DNA of 64,000 bases from Clostridiales bacterium (GCA_018365455.1 JAGZJZ010000017.1:72552-136551); one strand, 5' to 3'. Counted from the first letter of the stretch, positions 1-9,375 are shown. Made by a program: numbers and translations. The notes: generated by a model from the letters alone, not told the origin.

Positions 1-867
1 TTGCTTGATCGTCTGAAAAACCGAAAAACTAAGGCTCCTTTCGTTGCTATCAAATATCCGGAGATTCATTTTGAACTTGAAAGGGAAGTCGTAAATGAAA
101 ATATACTGGAGTTGACTGATTATAGCGTCGCATTTGATGAGCAGCTTTTAGACCATGTGAATTTTGTAATGAAATCTCAGGATCATGTTGCAATTGTTGG
201 AAATAACGGAACCGGAAAAACAACATTGCTTCGTGAAATCTATGAAAATATATAAGGTGCTATTAGGATAAATGAGCATGCAGAATTGGGTATATTTACT
301 CAGATTACAGCATCGTTATATGATGAATCAAAAACTTTACTGGAGATTTTTGTTGAAAAAGGTGTTGATACCCAACAGGATGCAGCGGACTATTTAAAAA
401 AATATGGATTTGAAGGAGAGACACTTCATCAGAAAGTGGGTGAATTATCAGGAGGAGAAAAAGACTTGTTTCAATTAGCAGTGATTTCATTGGGAAAAGC
501 TAACTTTCTTTTGCTGGATGAACCCACAGGGCACTTGGATGTTTATGCACAGATTGCATTGGAACAAGCAATTACATCGTACAAAGGTGCAATTCTGATG
601 GTATCTCATGACTTTTATACGGTAGCTAATTGTGTGGATTATGTTTTATTGGTAGAAAATAATACTGTACGGCGAATGTCCATCCGTAAATTCCGTCAGA
701 TGATATATGCCAATCATTTTGACAAGGATTATCTGCTGCTGGAACAAAAGAAGAAAGAGACAGAAACCAGAATTCAGCAGCTGCTTCAAATGAATGAATT
801 TGAAAAGGCAAAGGATTTAATGGGGTTATTAGGAGAATTAATTATAAAAATGAACAAATCACAGTAG
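1..867 (+). pseudogene. ABC-F family ATPase, C-terminal half, interrupted by an in-frame TAA
   Basis: The left edge cuts the gene, so only the second nucleotide-binding domain is present. A Walker A motif (GNNGTGKTT, near 199-228), an ABC signature (LSGGE, near 448) and Walker B with the ABC-F style ending (LLLDEPTGHLD, near 511-540) are all readable in one frame. A TAA at 253-255 interrupts that frame between Walker A and the signature, and reading resumes at once with matching family sequence (GAIRINEHAELG, IFTQ). One point mutation therefore explains the break. ABC-F proteins act on ribosomes, and many protect them from antibiotics. An internal restart at 286 would lack Walker A and could not work alone. 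A sequencing error is the alternative. Confidence 0.85.
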
Positions 868-1195
868 TAAAGAATGGTTTTATCCTTTCTGGAAACGGCA
901 CCTATTGGACCAAGAAGAGGAATAGCTAACGGGATCAAAAAGAATATTTATGCAATAAATTATCTCAAAAGAAGGGGTAAGGGAGTGGATCACGGAGTAT
1001 TAAATAACATAAGTTTAAGTCGGAGGGCAGTAAGTATGTCCGGACATAGCTTTATGTGCAATTTATTATACAAATTATTACTGGCATGGCAGGTATTTTG
1101 TATACATTTTTGATGAATAACACTCAAAATATGATCTCTAAACCTGCATATGATCAACATTCATAAATTTTACATTATTTTTATATTTAAAGCTA
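868..1195. other. Intergenic stretch with degraded coding-like fragments
   Basis: No intact gene is recognisable. A 37-codon fragment in the third frame (1050-1166) reads like one hydrophobic membrane segment and ends TAA. A short frame at about 852-920 (ending KKRNS, stop) also looks protein-like. Neither has a ribosome binding site or a start. They may be remnants of a gene that followed the broken ABC-F gene. An open frame at 874-1113 has no family features and is not called. Confidence 0.4.
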
Positions 1196-1224
1196 TTGAC
1201 TTTTTATTCACAAAGTGAGATGAT
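1196..1224 (+). promoter_or_regulatory. Candidate vegetative promoter of pckA
   Basis: TTGACT at 1196-1201 and GATGAT at 1219-1224 are separated by 17 nt. The -35 matches five of six consensus bases and the -10 only four. It lies about 40 nt upstream of the pckA start. Confidence 0.4.
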
Positions 1225-1262
1225 AGAAACAAATTCGAAAAAATGAAAGTGAGGAAATAAAG

Positions 1263-2867
1263 ATGAGTAATATTGATTTAACGCAATATGGCATTAATGG
1301 GGTAACAGAAATTGTTCGCAATCCTTCTTTTGATATGTTATTTGAGGAGGAGACAAAAGCAAGCTTAGAAGGTTTTGAAAAAGGCCAGGTAAGTGAACTT
1401 GGTGCTGTTAATGTTATGACTGGTATTTATACAGGACGTTCACCTCAGGACAAGTACATAGTTATGGATGAAAATTCCAAAGATAACGTATGGTGGACTT
1501 CAGCTGAATACAAGAATGATAATCATCCGGCAAGCCAGGAAGCATGGGATACCGTTAAGAAACTTGCTCAGGAAGTTCTTTCTAACAAAAGACTTTTTGT
1601 AGTAGATGCATTCTGTGGTGCTAACGAAGATACTCGTATGGCTATCCGTTTCATCGTAGAGGTTGCTTGGCAGGCTCATTTCGTTACAAATATGTTTATC
1701 CAGCCTACAGCTGAAGAACTTGAAAACTTTGAACCAGATTTCATCGTATATAACGCTTCTAAAGCAAAAGTTGAGAATTACAAAGAATTAGGCCTTAATT
1801 CTGAAACAGCTGTTATGTTCAACATCTCAAGCCGCGAACAGGTTATCGTAAATACATGGTACGGCGGAGAAATGAAAAAAGGTATGTTCTCAATGATGAA
1901 CTACTACCTGCCACTGAAAGGTATTGCTTCTATGCACTGCTCAGCAAATACTGATCTGAACGGCGAAAATACAGCAATCTTCTTCGGACTTTCCGGAACA
2001 GGTAAAACTACTCTGTCAACAGATCCTAAGAGACTTCTGATCGGTGATGACGAGCACGGCTGGGATGACCAGGGTATCTTTAACTTTGAAGGCGGATGTT
2101 ACGCTAAAGTTATCAACCTTGACAAAGAATCTGAGCCAGATATTTTCAATGCAATTAAAAGAGATGCTCTTCTTGAGAATGTTACTCTTGATTCTGAAGG
2201 AAAGATTGACTTTGATGATAAGAGTGTAACAGAGAATACACGTGTTTCTTATCCAATCAACCACATTAAGAATATTGTACGTCCAGTTTCCACAGCTCCG
2301 GCTGCAAAGGATGTAATCTTCTTATCAGCAGATGCATTTGGTGTTCTTCCTCCAGTTTCCGTATTAACTCCAGAGCAGACACAGTACTACTTCCTGTCTG
2401 GATTTACAGCAAAACTTGCTGGTACAGAGCGTGGAATTACAGAGCCTACACCTACTTTCTCTGCTTGCTTCGGACAGGCATTCCTGGAACTGCATCCTAC
2501 AAAATATGCAGAGGAACTTGTTAAGAGAATGCAGATGAGCGGCGCTAAAGCATATCTTGTAAATACAGGATGGAATGGTTCCGGAAAACGTATCTCTATC
2601 CGTGATACACGTGGAATCATTGATGCAATTTTAGATGGTTCTATTGCAAAAGCTCCAATGAAAAACCTTCCATACTTTAATTTTGAAATTCCTACAGAAC
2701 TTCCAGGTGTTGATCCTAAGATTCTGGATCCTCGTGACACATACGCTAACGCTTCCGAATGGGAGACAAAAGCAGTAGATCTGGCTCAGCGTTTTGTTAA
2801 GAACTTTGCAAAATATGAAGGCAATGAAGCTGGAAAAGCATTAGTTTCAGCAGGACCACAGTTATAA
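1263..2867 (+). CDS. pckA: Phosphoenolpyruvate carboxykinase (ATP)
   Basis: Interconverts oxaloacetate plus ATP with PEP, CO2 and ADP in the cytoplasm. In fermenting gut bacteria it often runs in the CO2-fixing, ATP-forming direction toward succinate. The 534-residue length fits the ATP-dependent family. The family signatures are intact: the P-loop GLSGTGKTTLS (K248 in the lysine position), the metal/phosphate motif IGDDEHGW that follows, and TGRSPQDK near the N terminus. A GAGG ribosome binding site lies just upstream of the ATG. Codon choice is even and GC-rich at third positions compared with the neighbouring decayed genes, which suits high expression. A terminator follows, so the gene appears monocistronic. 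Confidence 0.97.
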   Translation: MSNIDLTQYGINGVTEIVRNPSFDMLFEEETKASLEGFEKGQVSELGAVNVMTGIYTGRSPQDKYIVMDENSKDNVWWTSAEYKNDNHPASQEAWDTVKKLAQEVLSNKRLFVVDAFCGANEDTRMAIRFIVEVAWQAHFVTNMFIQPTAEELENFEPDFIVYNASKAKVENYKELGLNSETAVMFNISSREQVIVNTWYGGEMKKGMFSMMNYYLPLKGIASMHCSANTDLNGENTAIFFGLSGTGKTTLSTDPKRLLIGDDEHGWDDQGIFNFEGGCYAKVINLDKESEPDIFNAIKRDALLENVTLDSEGKIDFDDKSVTENTRVSYPINHIKNIVRPVSTAPAAKDVIFLSADAFGVLPPVSVLTPEQTQYYFLSGFTAKLAGTERGITEPTPTFSACFGQAFLELHPTKYAEELVKRMQMSGAKAYLVNTGWNGSGKRISIRDTRGIIDAILDGSIAKAPMKNLPYFNFEIPTELPGVDPKILDPRDTYANASEWETKAVDLAQRFVKNFAKYEGNEAGKALVSAGPQL

Positions 2868-2922
2868 GATTGACCGGATTAGCTTTTTAAAGAGCGAATG
2901 GTTATATAATATAAAAGGAATA

Positions 2923-2975
2923 AAAAAAGAATCGGGCTATACAAACCACTTGGTTTGGGAGCTCGGTTCTTTTTT
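2923..2975 (+). terminator. Rho-independent terminator of pckA
   Basis: Arms 2923-2938 and 2960-2975 pair over 16 positions with two mismatches and end in a T run. An inner small hairpin (CAAACCA / TGGTTTG) sits in the loop. Confidence 0.85.
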
Positions 2976-3179
2976 GATTCCCAAAGAATTAATAATTATT
3001 CTAGACTGTTTGATTGAAATATAGTGAACTCAAATTAGCAAGAAATGGGAACTGGAACAGGATATGTTTTACCACGGATATGAAAAGGATTTCCCTTATG
3101 AATGATAAAATGGGTGACAAAGTTGAATTCCATTATTCTTTACTGAGAAACATAAGGAGAAGAAAAAAGGAGCAATTGT

Positions 3180-4206
3180 ATGAGAGGAAGAACCTGGCAG
3201 ATGAAGTTAAAATTAAATACGTAAAGATTTTTTGCTGTGTTAATCGGCGCAACTTTAATCGTTGTTTTCATTTGTATATTATTTGTGTTTCAGATCAGAA
3301 AGACTACTGCGGATGAAACAGAACGCTACTTAAGGGAGCTGTCATCAAGCGTTGAATATTCAGTAGATGCCCGTTTACAGGTAAATTTAGATGCTCTGGA
3401 GTCTATTGCACGCTTATGCCATACCTATTTATGAAGAAGATCAGATAACAGGAGCTTTAGGATCACATACCGAAAATAGGAAAGATAATTCCATTAAATT
3501 ACTCTGGATTTTACCTGTTTTTAGTTGTAACAGAGGAGGTATTTATAATTAATAATCGCAATAATAAGCAGTTATCTATACTTGCATTTACGTTTACTTC
3601 CCTGAATGCAGCAAACTTCAAATTATTTAACGATACATTTGGTACCTATGAAGGAGATCTTATTTTAAGGCACATTCATGATGTATGCAAAAGCTGTATA
3701 GAACAAGATGAATTGATATGCGGCTCTTTTTCAAATGATTTTGATTTGCTCCTTAAAACTAATTCCCAGGATTAGATCCTGGCGTTTTTAGGTAGAGTGA
3801 CACAGAAAATGAATGCCTTTAATCACCATTCACTGAAAAAGTATTATTTACTTTTGACAACAGATGTCTATCGGATAACAGAGCCGGATCTTTCGACAAT
3901 GTTCCATAGACGATTTTGGAAGTGGTTATCCTCTTTGAATCTCCTAAAAGATATGAATGCCGATACGTTGAAACTTGATAAAGCTTTTTTGCTTCTCCAA
4001 AAGCAGATGTTCCCCGGGAACGGGTAATCATTGAATCAGTAGTGAATTTGGCTAAAAAATTAAGCATGAAGACAGTAGCCGAAGGGGGAGAGACTTTGGA
4101 ACAGATGGGGTTTTTAGAGGAAATTAACTGTGATATGGTACAGGGGTATGTGATCTCCAAGCCTGTAGATGCAGAGAGTTTTGAAAAATTAGTATTTGGC
4201 ATTTAA
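3180..4206 (+). pseudogene. Membrane GGDEF-EAL protein (c-di-GMP turnover), heavily decayed
   Basis: Pieces of one large signalling protein are readable in order across all three frames. First come an ATG with a good ribosome binding site (3180), a stop after 14 codons, then a transmembrane helix (about 3237-3300) and the start of a Cache-like sensor domain. A frameshift near 3420 leads into IPIYEEDQITGAL, a typical Cache strand. A GGDEF-like remnant follows (FKLFNDTFGTYEGD, near 3620). Last come an EAL segment with DTLKLDKAF, another frameshift near 4010, and the C-terminal EAL motif VAEGGETLEQ before the stop. The canonical V of AEGVE is G here. There are at least two frameshifts and two stops, and the central domains are shortened, so no active cyclase or phosphodiesterase can be made. 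Confidence 0.8.
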
Positions 4207-4340
4207 TTTCGTATTAAACTTTTGTATAAATGGTAAAAGCACCCTGCCATACAATCATACAGCACATATTTTTTCATTCTTTCATATAATATTAGAAATT
4301 CTGGTCTGCATGCAGCCAGCTTATAAAGGTTTTTAAAAAT

Positions 4341-5720
4341 ATGTTTAATGAAGATATATGCAGTAAAATTATATTACCATTCTGTTCCGATTATCATAGA
4401 AAAAGGCAGATATTTAACAGATCTATACAAAAGTATCCTTCTGCCATTATTTATTGTGAAAATGCCCGGGATGCAGAAGAGGCGGTACGCTATGCTGCCA
4501 GCAAAGGGATGGAGATTCGTGTAAGGTCAGGCGGGCATAATTATGAAGGGTTTTGTATTGGAAATAAAAGATTGGTAATTGATACCAGCCTTTTGAAGGA
4601 CAAGAGTATCTGCGAAGACACCCAAACGGTACGAATTGGAAGTGGTGTAAATAACAGGGAACTTTATCATTATCTGTCCCAATACGGATACCCTTTTCCC
4701 AGTGGCACTTGTCCTACTGTGATGGCAGTAGGGCTGACTCAGGGAGGCGGCTGGGGACATTCTTCCAGAATGTTTGGTCTCACATGTGATTTACTTGTAG
4801 AGGCGGAACTTGTGGACCCCAGAGGGAATCTGATTGTTGCCAACGATAGGGAGCATTCGGATCTCTTTTGGGCGCTTCGAGGTGGAGGCGGAGGGAATTT
4901 TGGTGTAATTACATCACTGACGTACCAGCTTTTGCCAAAGGTTACGAAGGTTACCTATGTTGATATTCAGTATTCCAAAATCAATGATGGAACAGCGCTT
5001 CACTTTCTTCGAACCTGGCAGAAGTGGTTGCTGAAGAAAGAAAATCGTTTTACACCTAACAGCAGGATTTTTAATTCAGAAAAAGAAGGGATGGGCATAT
5101 TTTTGCGGGGATTTTTTTATGGGACGCCGGAAGAAGCAACAGCGTCGGTACAGCCGTTTTTAAAAATATGCGGGGCAAAAGCTTCCTTTCGCTATGTTAC
5201 CTTTCTGGAAGCGACTGAAATAGATGCATCTGTTTATCCGCCATTTGAAAAATTTCGCTTTGCCGGGCGTTTTGTATGCGGAAATTATTCGAACAGACAG
5301 ATGGTATCTATTATACGTTTGGTGAAAAAAAGAGCCAGAGGTTCAACCTATGCTTCTGTTGCACTTTATGCGCTTGGGGGAAAGGTACGGGATTTATCTC
5401 CTTGTGAAACTGCCTTTTATTACAGAAAAGCAAACTATATCATGGGTATAGAAACGATATGGAAATCTCCGGAAGTCCAGCCGGAAAATCTGTCATGGAT
5501 CCATGCGCGCTTCAGATGCCTGTGCTCTTTAACCGTGGGTTCTTATATAAATTTTCCTTATCTCTGTACGGGGAATTATATGAAGGCCTATTATGGGGGA
5601 AATGCCAAACGTCTGATGTGCATTAAGAGTAAATATGATCCATGTAATCTGTTTCGGTTTGCGCAGAGCATAAAGCCATATTATGCATCGCGAATATATA
5701 AAACCCGGGGAAAAGATTAG
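4341..5720 (+). CDS. FAD-linked oxidoreductase, berberine-bridge-enzyme-like
   Basis: 459 residues with an N-terminal PCMH-type FAD domain and a C-terminal BBE domain ending NLFRFAQSI. Two residues that carry FAD covalently in this family are in place: H66 in the RSGGHNYEG motif and C124 in GTCPTVMAVG, followed by the glycine-rich LTQGGGWG. That predicts a bicovalently bound flavin. Family members oxidise alcohols, sugars (to lactones) or natural products with O2 or another acceptor; the substrate here is unknown. No signal peptide is seen. The ATG follows a weak AAAGG site. The gene stands alone and ends at a strong terminator shared with the convergent collagen-like gene. A flavin oxidase is unusual for a strict anaerobe. 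Confidence 0.85.
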   Translation: MFNEDICSKIILPFCSDYHRKRQIFNRSIQKYPSAIIYCENARDAEEAVRYAASKGMEIRVRSGGHNYEGFCIGNKRLVIDTSLLKDKSICEDTQTVRIGSGVNNRELYHYLSQYGYPFPSGTCPTVMAVGLTQGGGWGHSSRMFGLTCDLLVEAELVDPRGNLIVANDREHSDLFWALRGGGGGNFGVITSLTYQLLPKVTKVTYVDIQYSKINDGTALHFLRTWQKWLLKKENRFTPNSRIFNSEKEGMGIFLRGFFYGTPEEATASVQPFLKICGAKASFRYVTFLEATEIDASVYPPFEKFRFAGRFVCGNYSNRQMVSIIRLVKKRARGSTYASVALYALGGKVRDLSPCETAFYYRKANYIMGIETIWKSPEVQPENLSWIHARFRCLCSLTVGSYINFPYLCTGNYMKAYYGGNAKRLMCIKSKYDPCNLFRFAQSIKPYYASRIYKTRGKD

Positions 5721-5767
5721 TATTACAGCGAGCCTGGTGGTAATGAAAGGCTCTAATAAGAAAAAGA

Positions 5768-5808
5768 GACATAACAGAAATCCGAGTTTACAGGATTTCT
5801 GTTATGTC
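5768..5808. terminator. Bidirectional terminator between convergent genes
   Basis: A perfect 16-bp stem (5768-5783 with 5793-5808) and a 9-nt loop lie between the oxidoreductase and the collagen-like gene. T-rich sequence follows the stem on both strands, strongest on the minus strand. Confidence 0.85.
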
Positions 5809-5851
5809 TTATTATTCGTAACCAGGATATTAGCTGGTGCCGCTGTTTGAA

Positions 5852-6604
5852 TTAGCTGAGTCTGATAACTTCAAGAAATGCACCATTGCCTGAACGAAGT
5901 ACTGCTGTACCTTGAAGACCGAACAGTTCAAGCTGCAGCGTATCACCTGCAGTAAGATTGGCAAATAGTGAAGCAGTAAATAATGTTGTGGCTAGTGATG
6001 GAGATACGACAGATCCGGTAAGTGGAGAGCCATTTAATAAAATCTGTGTTGACATTAAAAGAGCTGTTGTTGTGGCAGCCTGATAAGATATCATATATGT
6101 TCCGGATTGCGGAACTGTGAAGCATTCGTTGGTTTCATCTGCTGTAAAGCTGGTTAAAATCTGGTTGTCGGGTAGCGGGACAGGTGTTCCTCCAATTACA
6201 ACATCTATACTGGAATTTGAAGTGTTTAGTGCACTCATGCTATAAATAGTTGTCGGGTTTCCGCTTGGGCCGGTTGGTCCTGCAGCGCCAGTGGGTCCGG
6301 TAGCACCAGTCCTGCCGGAAGCACCAGTTGGTCCCGTGGCGCCAGTCATTCCGGTAGCACCAGTCCTACCGGTAGCGCCAGTGGGTCCGGTAGCGCCAGT
6401 AGATCCCGTAGCACCAGTTGGTCCGATAGCTCCTGTAGGCCCGATATTGCAGGCTGAACAGTTACCGCAACCCTTGGGTTTACGTCTTATACAGGTGCAG
6501 GGGATATTCAATCGTATATATGAGTCATGGCAAGAGTTGTTTTGATAGAAAGAATTATAATCATCATTTTCATCCTGATGATCATGGTATCTAAAATAAT
6601 CCAT
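5852..6604 (-). CDS. Collagen-like exosporium/spore-surface glycoprotein (BclA type)
   Basis: 250 residues in three parts. Residues 1-54 are polar and rich in His, Asp and Tyr, then Cys-rich (CTC...CGNCSAC). Residues 55-115 are about 20 uninterrupted G-X-Y triplets, mostly GPT and GAT, where the threonines are likely glycosylation sites. Residues 117-250 form a beta-rich C-terminal domain like the BclA trimerisation head. No secretion signal is visible, as expected for a protein made in the mother cell and laid on the spore. The ATG at 6604 has an AAAGG site upstream. The organism is therefore probably a spore former. Which spore layer it coats is inferred from family knowledge. Confidence 0.85.
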   Translation of the reverse strand: MDYFRYHDHQDENDDYNSFYQNNSCHDSYIRLNIPCTCIRRKPKGCGNCSACNIGPTGAIGPTGATGSTGATGPTGATGRTGATGMTGATGPTGASGRTGATGPTGAAGPTGPSGNPTTIYSMSALNTSNSSIDVVIGGTPVPLPDNQILTSFTADETNECFTVPQSGTYMISYQAATTTALLMSTQILLNGSPLTGSVVSPSLATTLFTASLFANLTAGDTLQLELFGLQGTAVLRSGNGAFLEVIRLS

Positions 6605-6638
6605 AAAATATTACCTTTCTTTTGATAGATTGCCAATA

Positions 6639-6647
6639 TATTATATG
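6639..6647 (-). promoter_or_regulatory. Possible sporulation sigma-K type -10 element for the collagen-like gene
   Basis: On the minus strand the sequence CATATAATA fits the sigma-K -10 consensus CATANNNTA, about 35 nt before the start codon. The expected -35 AC is not clear, so this is tentative. Confidence 0.3.
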
Positions 6648-6853
6648 ATGATGTAACATTTTTGCTATTTCATAATAATTAGAAACTGCAAAATATCGGA
6701 TAAAATGTATTATTAGTTTTGATTTTATATGATACACCCACGCTTTTGACGAATCATAGAATGTTTTTAGTAAAGAATATAGTATTTTTTAATTCCTTTT
6801 ATACATAAAAATGTTAACTGTTGCCAATGCTAAAAAATAAAAGGGGTGTTTTA

Positions 6854-7633
6854 ATGGCAGTAGCACACAAAGGCAGTATATCTATGGGTTTGGTTTTAAT
6901 TCCGATTGGAATGTATAAATCAACGGTCGATAATGACATTCATTTTAACCAGTTAGATAAAGAGAGCAAAGCACGAATCCGATATAAGAAGTACTGCAGT
7001 CACTGTGGCAAAGAGGTGACAGCTCAGGATATTGTCAAAGGCTACGAATACGAAAAAGATAAATATGTCATCATGACAGAGGAAGATCTGGAGAAAATTA
7101 AAACGAAAAAGGATAAGACAATCCATATTATTCAATTTGCCAAAATAAGTGAAGTAGATATGATTTACTATGAAAAAGATTATTATGCAATTCCGGATAC
7201 CGGGGCGGAGAAGGCATATGAATTATTGCGACAGGCTTTATTGGCTCAGAAAAAAGTGGCAATTGCTAAGTCAGTTATGGGAACTAACGAAAAGTTATTG
7301 GTTTTATTTCCTACGAAAGAAGGAATGATTGTAAAAACGTTATATTATCATGATGAAATTGCTGCGGTACCAAAGCAGATACCCAAAATGCAATTGGAAA
7401 AGAATGAATTGGATATGGCTAAACTACTGATCGAGAATATGACTAAGCCTTTCGTTGCCGCTGAGTTTCATGATGAATATCAGGCAAGACTGCGGGAAGC
7501 CATTATGAAAAAAATACAGGGTCAGGAAATTGTGACGGCAGATCAGGGTACTGAAGGCAATAATATTATTAACTTAATGGATGCTTTGGAAAAAAGTCTG
7601 GAGATTACCCAGAATCAGCAGGGAATGGCATAA
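6854..7633 (+). CDS. ku: Ku protein of bacterial non-homologous end joining
   Basis: 259 residues from the ATG at 6854, chosen because AAGGGG lies just upstream and bacterial Ku proteins start M-(x)n-GSISMGLV like this one. The protein forms a homodimer ring that binds double-strand DNA ends and recruits the ligase. It matches the conserved bacterial Ku core, including the VKGYEYEKDKYV stretch; the CSHCGKEV stretch may bind metal. The TAA at 7631-7633 directly abuts the ATG of the ligase gene, so the two are probably translationally coupled. In spore formers this pair protects dormant or germinating spores; the neighbouring spore-coat gene fits that role but does not prove it. Confidence 0.95.
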   Translation: MAVAHKGSISMGLVLIPIGMYKSTVDNDIHFNQLDKESKARIRYKKYCSHCGKEVTAQDIVKGYEYEKDKYVIMTEEDLEKIKTKKDKTIHIIQFAKISEVDMIYYEKDYYAIPDTGAEKAYELLRQALLAQKKVAIAKSVMGTNEKLLVLFPTKEGMIVKTLYYHDEIAAVPKQIPKMQLEKNELDMAKLLIENMTKPFVAAEFHDEYQARLREAIMKKIQGQEIVTADQGTEGNNIINLMDALEKSLEITQNQQGMA

Positions 7634-8557
7634 ATGGATATTTTTAATGACCGCAGTGTAGAACCAATGCTGATCTCTGAAATGCGGGAACCCTTTAATA
7701 ATCCTAACTGGATATATGAATTGAAGTTAGATGGAAGCCGGTGTATTGCATATTTGGATCGCCATGGTGTGGAGTTAAGGAATAAACGGAATCTACTTCT
7801 TATACAGAAGTTTCCGGAGTTAAAAGAAATATTCCGCCTTGTCACCAACCGGTGCATTCTGGATGGGGAGTTAGTTGTTTTGAAAGATGGAGTCCCGGAT
7901 TTCTATGAACTGCAGAGGAGAAGCCTGCTATCAGATCCGTTTAAAATAGAATTAGCGTCCAAACGCCACCCGGCTTCTTTTGTAGCTTATGACTGCCTCT
8001 ATTATGGAGACAGGCAGATAACCCTGGAACCGCTTTTAGAAAGAAAAGAATTCCTTAAGAAATCTTTTGGTGCAGAAACAGCTAAATTTGCAATTTCAAG
8101 ATTTATACCGGAAAATGGAATTGGACTGTATCATATAGCCGATCAGAAAAAATTGGAAGGTGTTGTTGCTAAACGTTCAGACAGCCTTTATTTTATGGGA
8201 AAGCGAACGAAAGACTGGATAAAGTTTAAACGCATGGCAGATGAAGATTACATTGTCACTGGGTATATTGTAAAAAAAGAAAATACCTTTAGTATTATTC
8301 TGGGGAAATTTAAAAATAACAGATTATTATATAAGGGACATGTCACTTCCGGTGTGACCAGGGAGGTAATCAAAAGCCTCACTCCGATTACCGGTAATCC
8401 ATTTTCTATATTGCCAAAAGGAAATGAAGATGCTATTTGGGTTATGTTTAAGGTATGCACCATAGAATATATGCCTAACACAAGGGATGCGATGCGGCAG
8501 CCGGTATGGAAGGGATTTCGGGATGATATTTTTCCGGAAGAAATAACAGAAGATTAA
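7634..8557 (+). CDS. ligD: ATP-dependent DNA ligase of NHEJ (ligase-domain-only LigD)
   Basis: 307 residues that contain only the ligase module of LigD. Motif I YELKLDGSR has the lysine that would be adenylated (K31); motif III ILDGELV, FVAYDCLYY, motif IV EGVVAK and motif V DWIKFKR are all present. The OB-fold ending (WKGFRDDI) is intact. The polymerase and 3'-phosphoesterase domains found in mycobacterial LigD are absent, and neither is encoded nearby. The gene starts on the base after the Ku stop codon. It should seal ends held by Ku, with gap filling left to other polymerases. A repeat element begins directly after its stop codon. Confidence 0.92.
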   Translation: MDIFNDRSVEPMLISEMREPFNNPNWIYELKLDGSRCIAYLDRHGVELRNKRNLLLIQKFPELKEIFRLVTNRCILDGELVVLKDGVPDFYELQRRSLLSDPFKIELASKRHPASFVAYDCLYYGDRQITLEPLLERKEFLKKSFGAETAKFAISRFIPENGIGLYHIADQKKLEGVVAKRSDSLYFMGKRTKDWIKFKRMADEDYIVTGYIVKKENTFSIILGKFKNNRLLYKGHVTSGVTREVIKSLTPITGNPFSILPKGNEDAIWVMFKVCTIEYMPNTRDAMRQPVWKGFRDDIFPEEITED

Positions 8558-8661
8558 AGTATGGAACAAAAGCGTTTCATACTTTCTATTGAAGCAGTAC
8601 CGCAGACCTGTCAGCGGTATGCAGGAGTATAAGTATGGAACAAAAGCGTTTCAAACTTTCT
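8558..8661. repeat. Modular palindromic repeat, arrangement A-B-A
   Basis: Two 30-nt A units (8558-8587 and 8632-8661) differ at one position, and each folds as a hairpin (AGTATGGAAC with GTTTCATACT). Between them lies a B unit at 8598-8633: TACCGCAG, loop ACCTGT, CAGCGGTA, then a tail ending GTATAAG. The same B unit, next to a variant A hairpin, recurs at 62630-62724. The element begins immediately after the ligase stop codon. Confidence 0.8.
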
Positions 8662-8961
8662 AAGTAAAATTTGCTTTCTGGTAAAATGGGGCAAGCAGAT
8701 GACTGATATGAGTGTTTAAAAGGCTCTGGCAAAGAGCTGCTATTATAAATGGCCGAAGACGAACATGAAGTTTTCGGTCATTTGTGGTGTTCACAAGGAA
8801 GCGGCAACAATTCATCGTAAAGTATCGTATGTGAAAAATATCTTTTATTTAAACGGATGGCAAGGTATAATGTAAAATAAGTAATGGACTGAAGTAATGT
8901 GTTTGACTAAACAGCCATACTATGATTTTTATTAAGAGAACATGACATTGGAGGAAAAGCA
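8662..8961. other. Intergenic region with one hairpin
   Basis: No gene is recognised. An imperfect inverted repeat (8747-8757 with 8773-8783, 10 of 11 positions) is followed by few Ts, so it is a weak terminator candidate. The rest holds nothing identifiable apart from the ribosome binding site of the next gene. Confidence 0.4.
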
Positions 8962-9375
8962 ATGAAAATGATACGAAAAGATGTAGATACTATAATGTTT
9001 GCTCCCTGCGGAATGAATTGTCTGGTTTGCTACAAACATTGTTATCATAAAAAACCGTGTTTGGGATGCTTAAATAGTGATCAGGGAAAGCCGGAGCATT
9101 GCAGAAAATGCAAGATAAAAGATTGTGTGAAGGAAAAAGGGTTTAACTATTGCTTCGAATGTCCCCAGTATCCATGCAAACAAATCAAATCTCTGGAGAA
9201 AAGCTATCAAATACGTTATCGAGCAAGCCTTATGGACAATAGTATGATCGTAAAAACTCAGGGTTTGGATGTGTTTATGAGTCAGCAGATAGAAAAATAT
9301 ACCTGCCCAAAGTGCGGAGGAATAATATCGATGCATGATTTTGAATGCAGTGAATGCCAATGGAAAGCAGAATGA
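8962..9375 (+). CDS. DUF3795 family cysteine-rich protein
   Basis: 137 residues with at least 16 cysteines. The N-terminal part has the DUF3795 pattern (CGMNCLVCYKHCYHKKPCLGC, followed by CRKCKIKDC and CFECPQYPC). The C terminus is a separate zinc ribbon, CPKCGG...CSEC. The protein probably binds zinc or an iron-sulfur cluster; no reaction is known for the family. The ATG follows a strong GGAGG site. It is spaced 58 nt from the next gene on the same strand and may share its transcript. Confidence 0.8.
   Translation: MKMIRKDVDTIMFAPCGMNCLVCYKHCYHKKPCLGCLNSDQGKPEHCRKCKIKDCVKEKGFNYCFECPQYPCKQIKSLEKSYQIRYRASLMDNSMIVKTQGLDVFMSQQIEKYTCPKCGGIISMHDFECSECQWKAE

Noticed and set aside
874..1113. 79-codon open frame after the ABC-F pseudogene
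   Set aside because: No family features and no ribosome binding site. Other frames in the same stretch look more protein-like, so this is probably a chance frame in decayed DNA.
3014..3434. Two open frames at the start of the GGDEF-EAL region
   Set aside because: The second is the N-terminal piece of the decayed protein and is included in that pseudogene. The first runs in a different frame with no family features.
6291..6545. Plus-strand open frame opposite the collagen-like gene
   Set aside because: It reads VAPV/PVGP repeats only because it is the reverse of the G-X-T triplets. The minus-strand gene explains the sequence fully.
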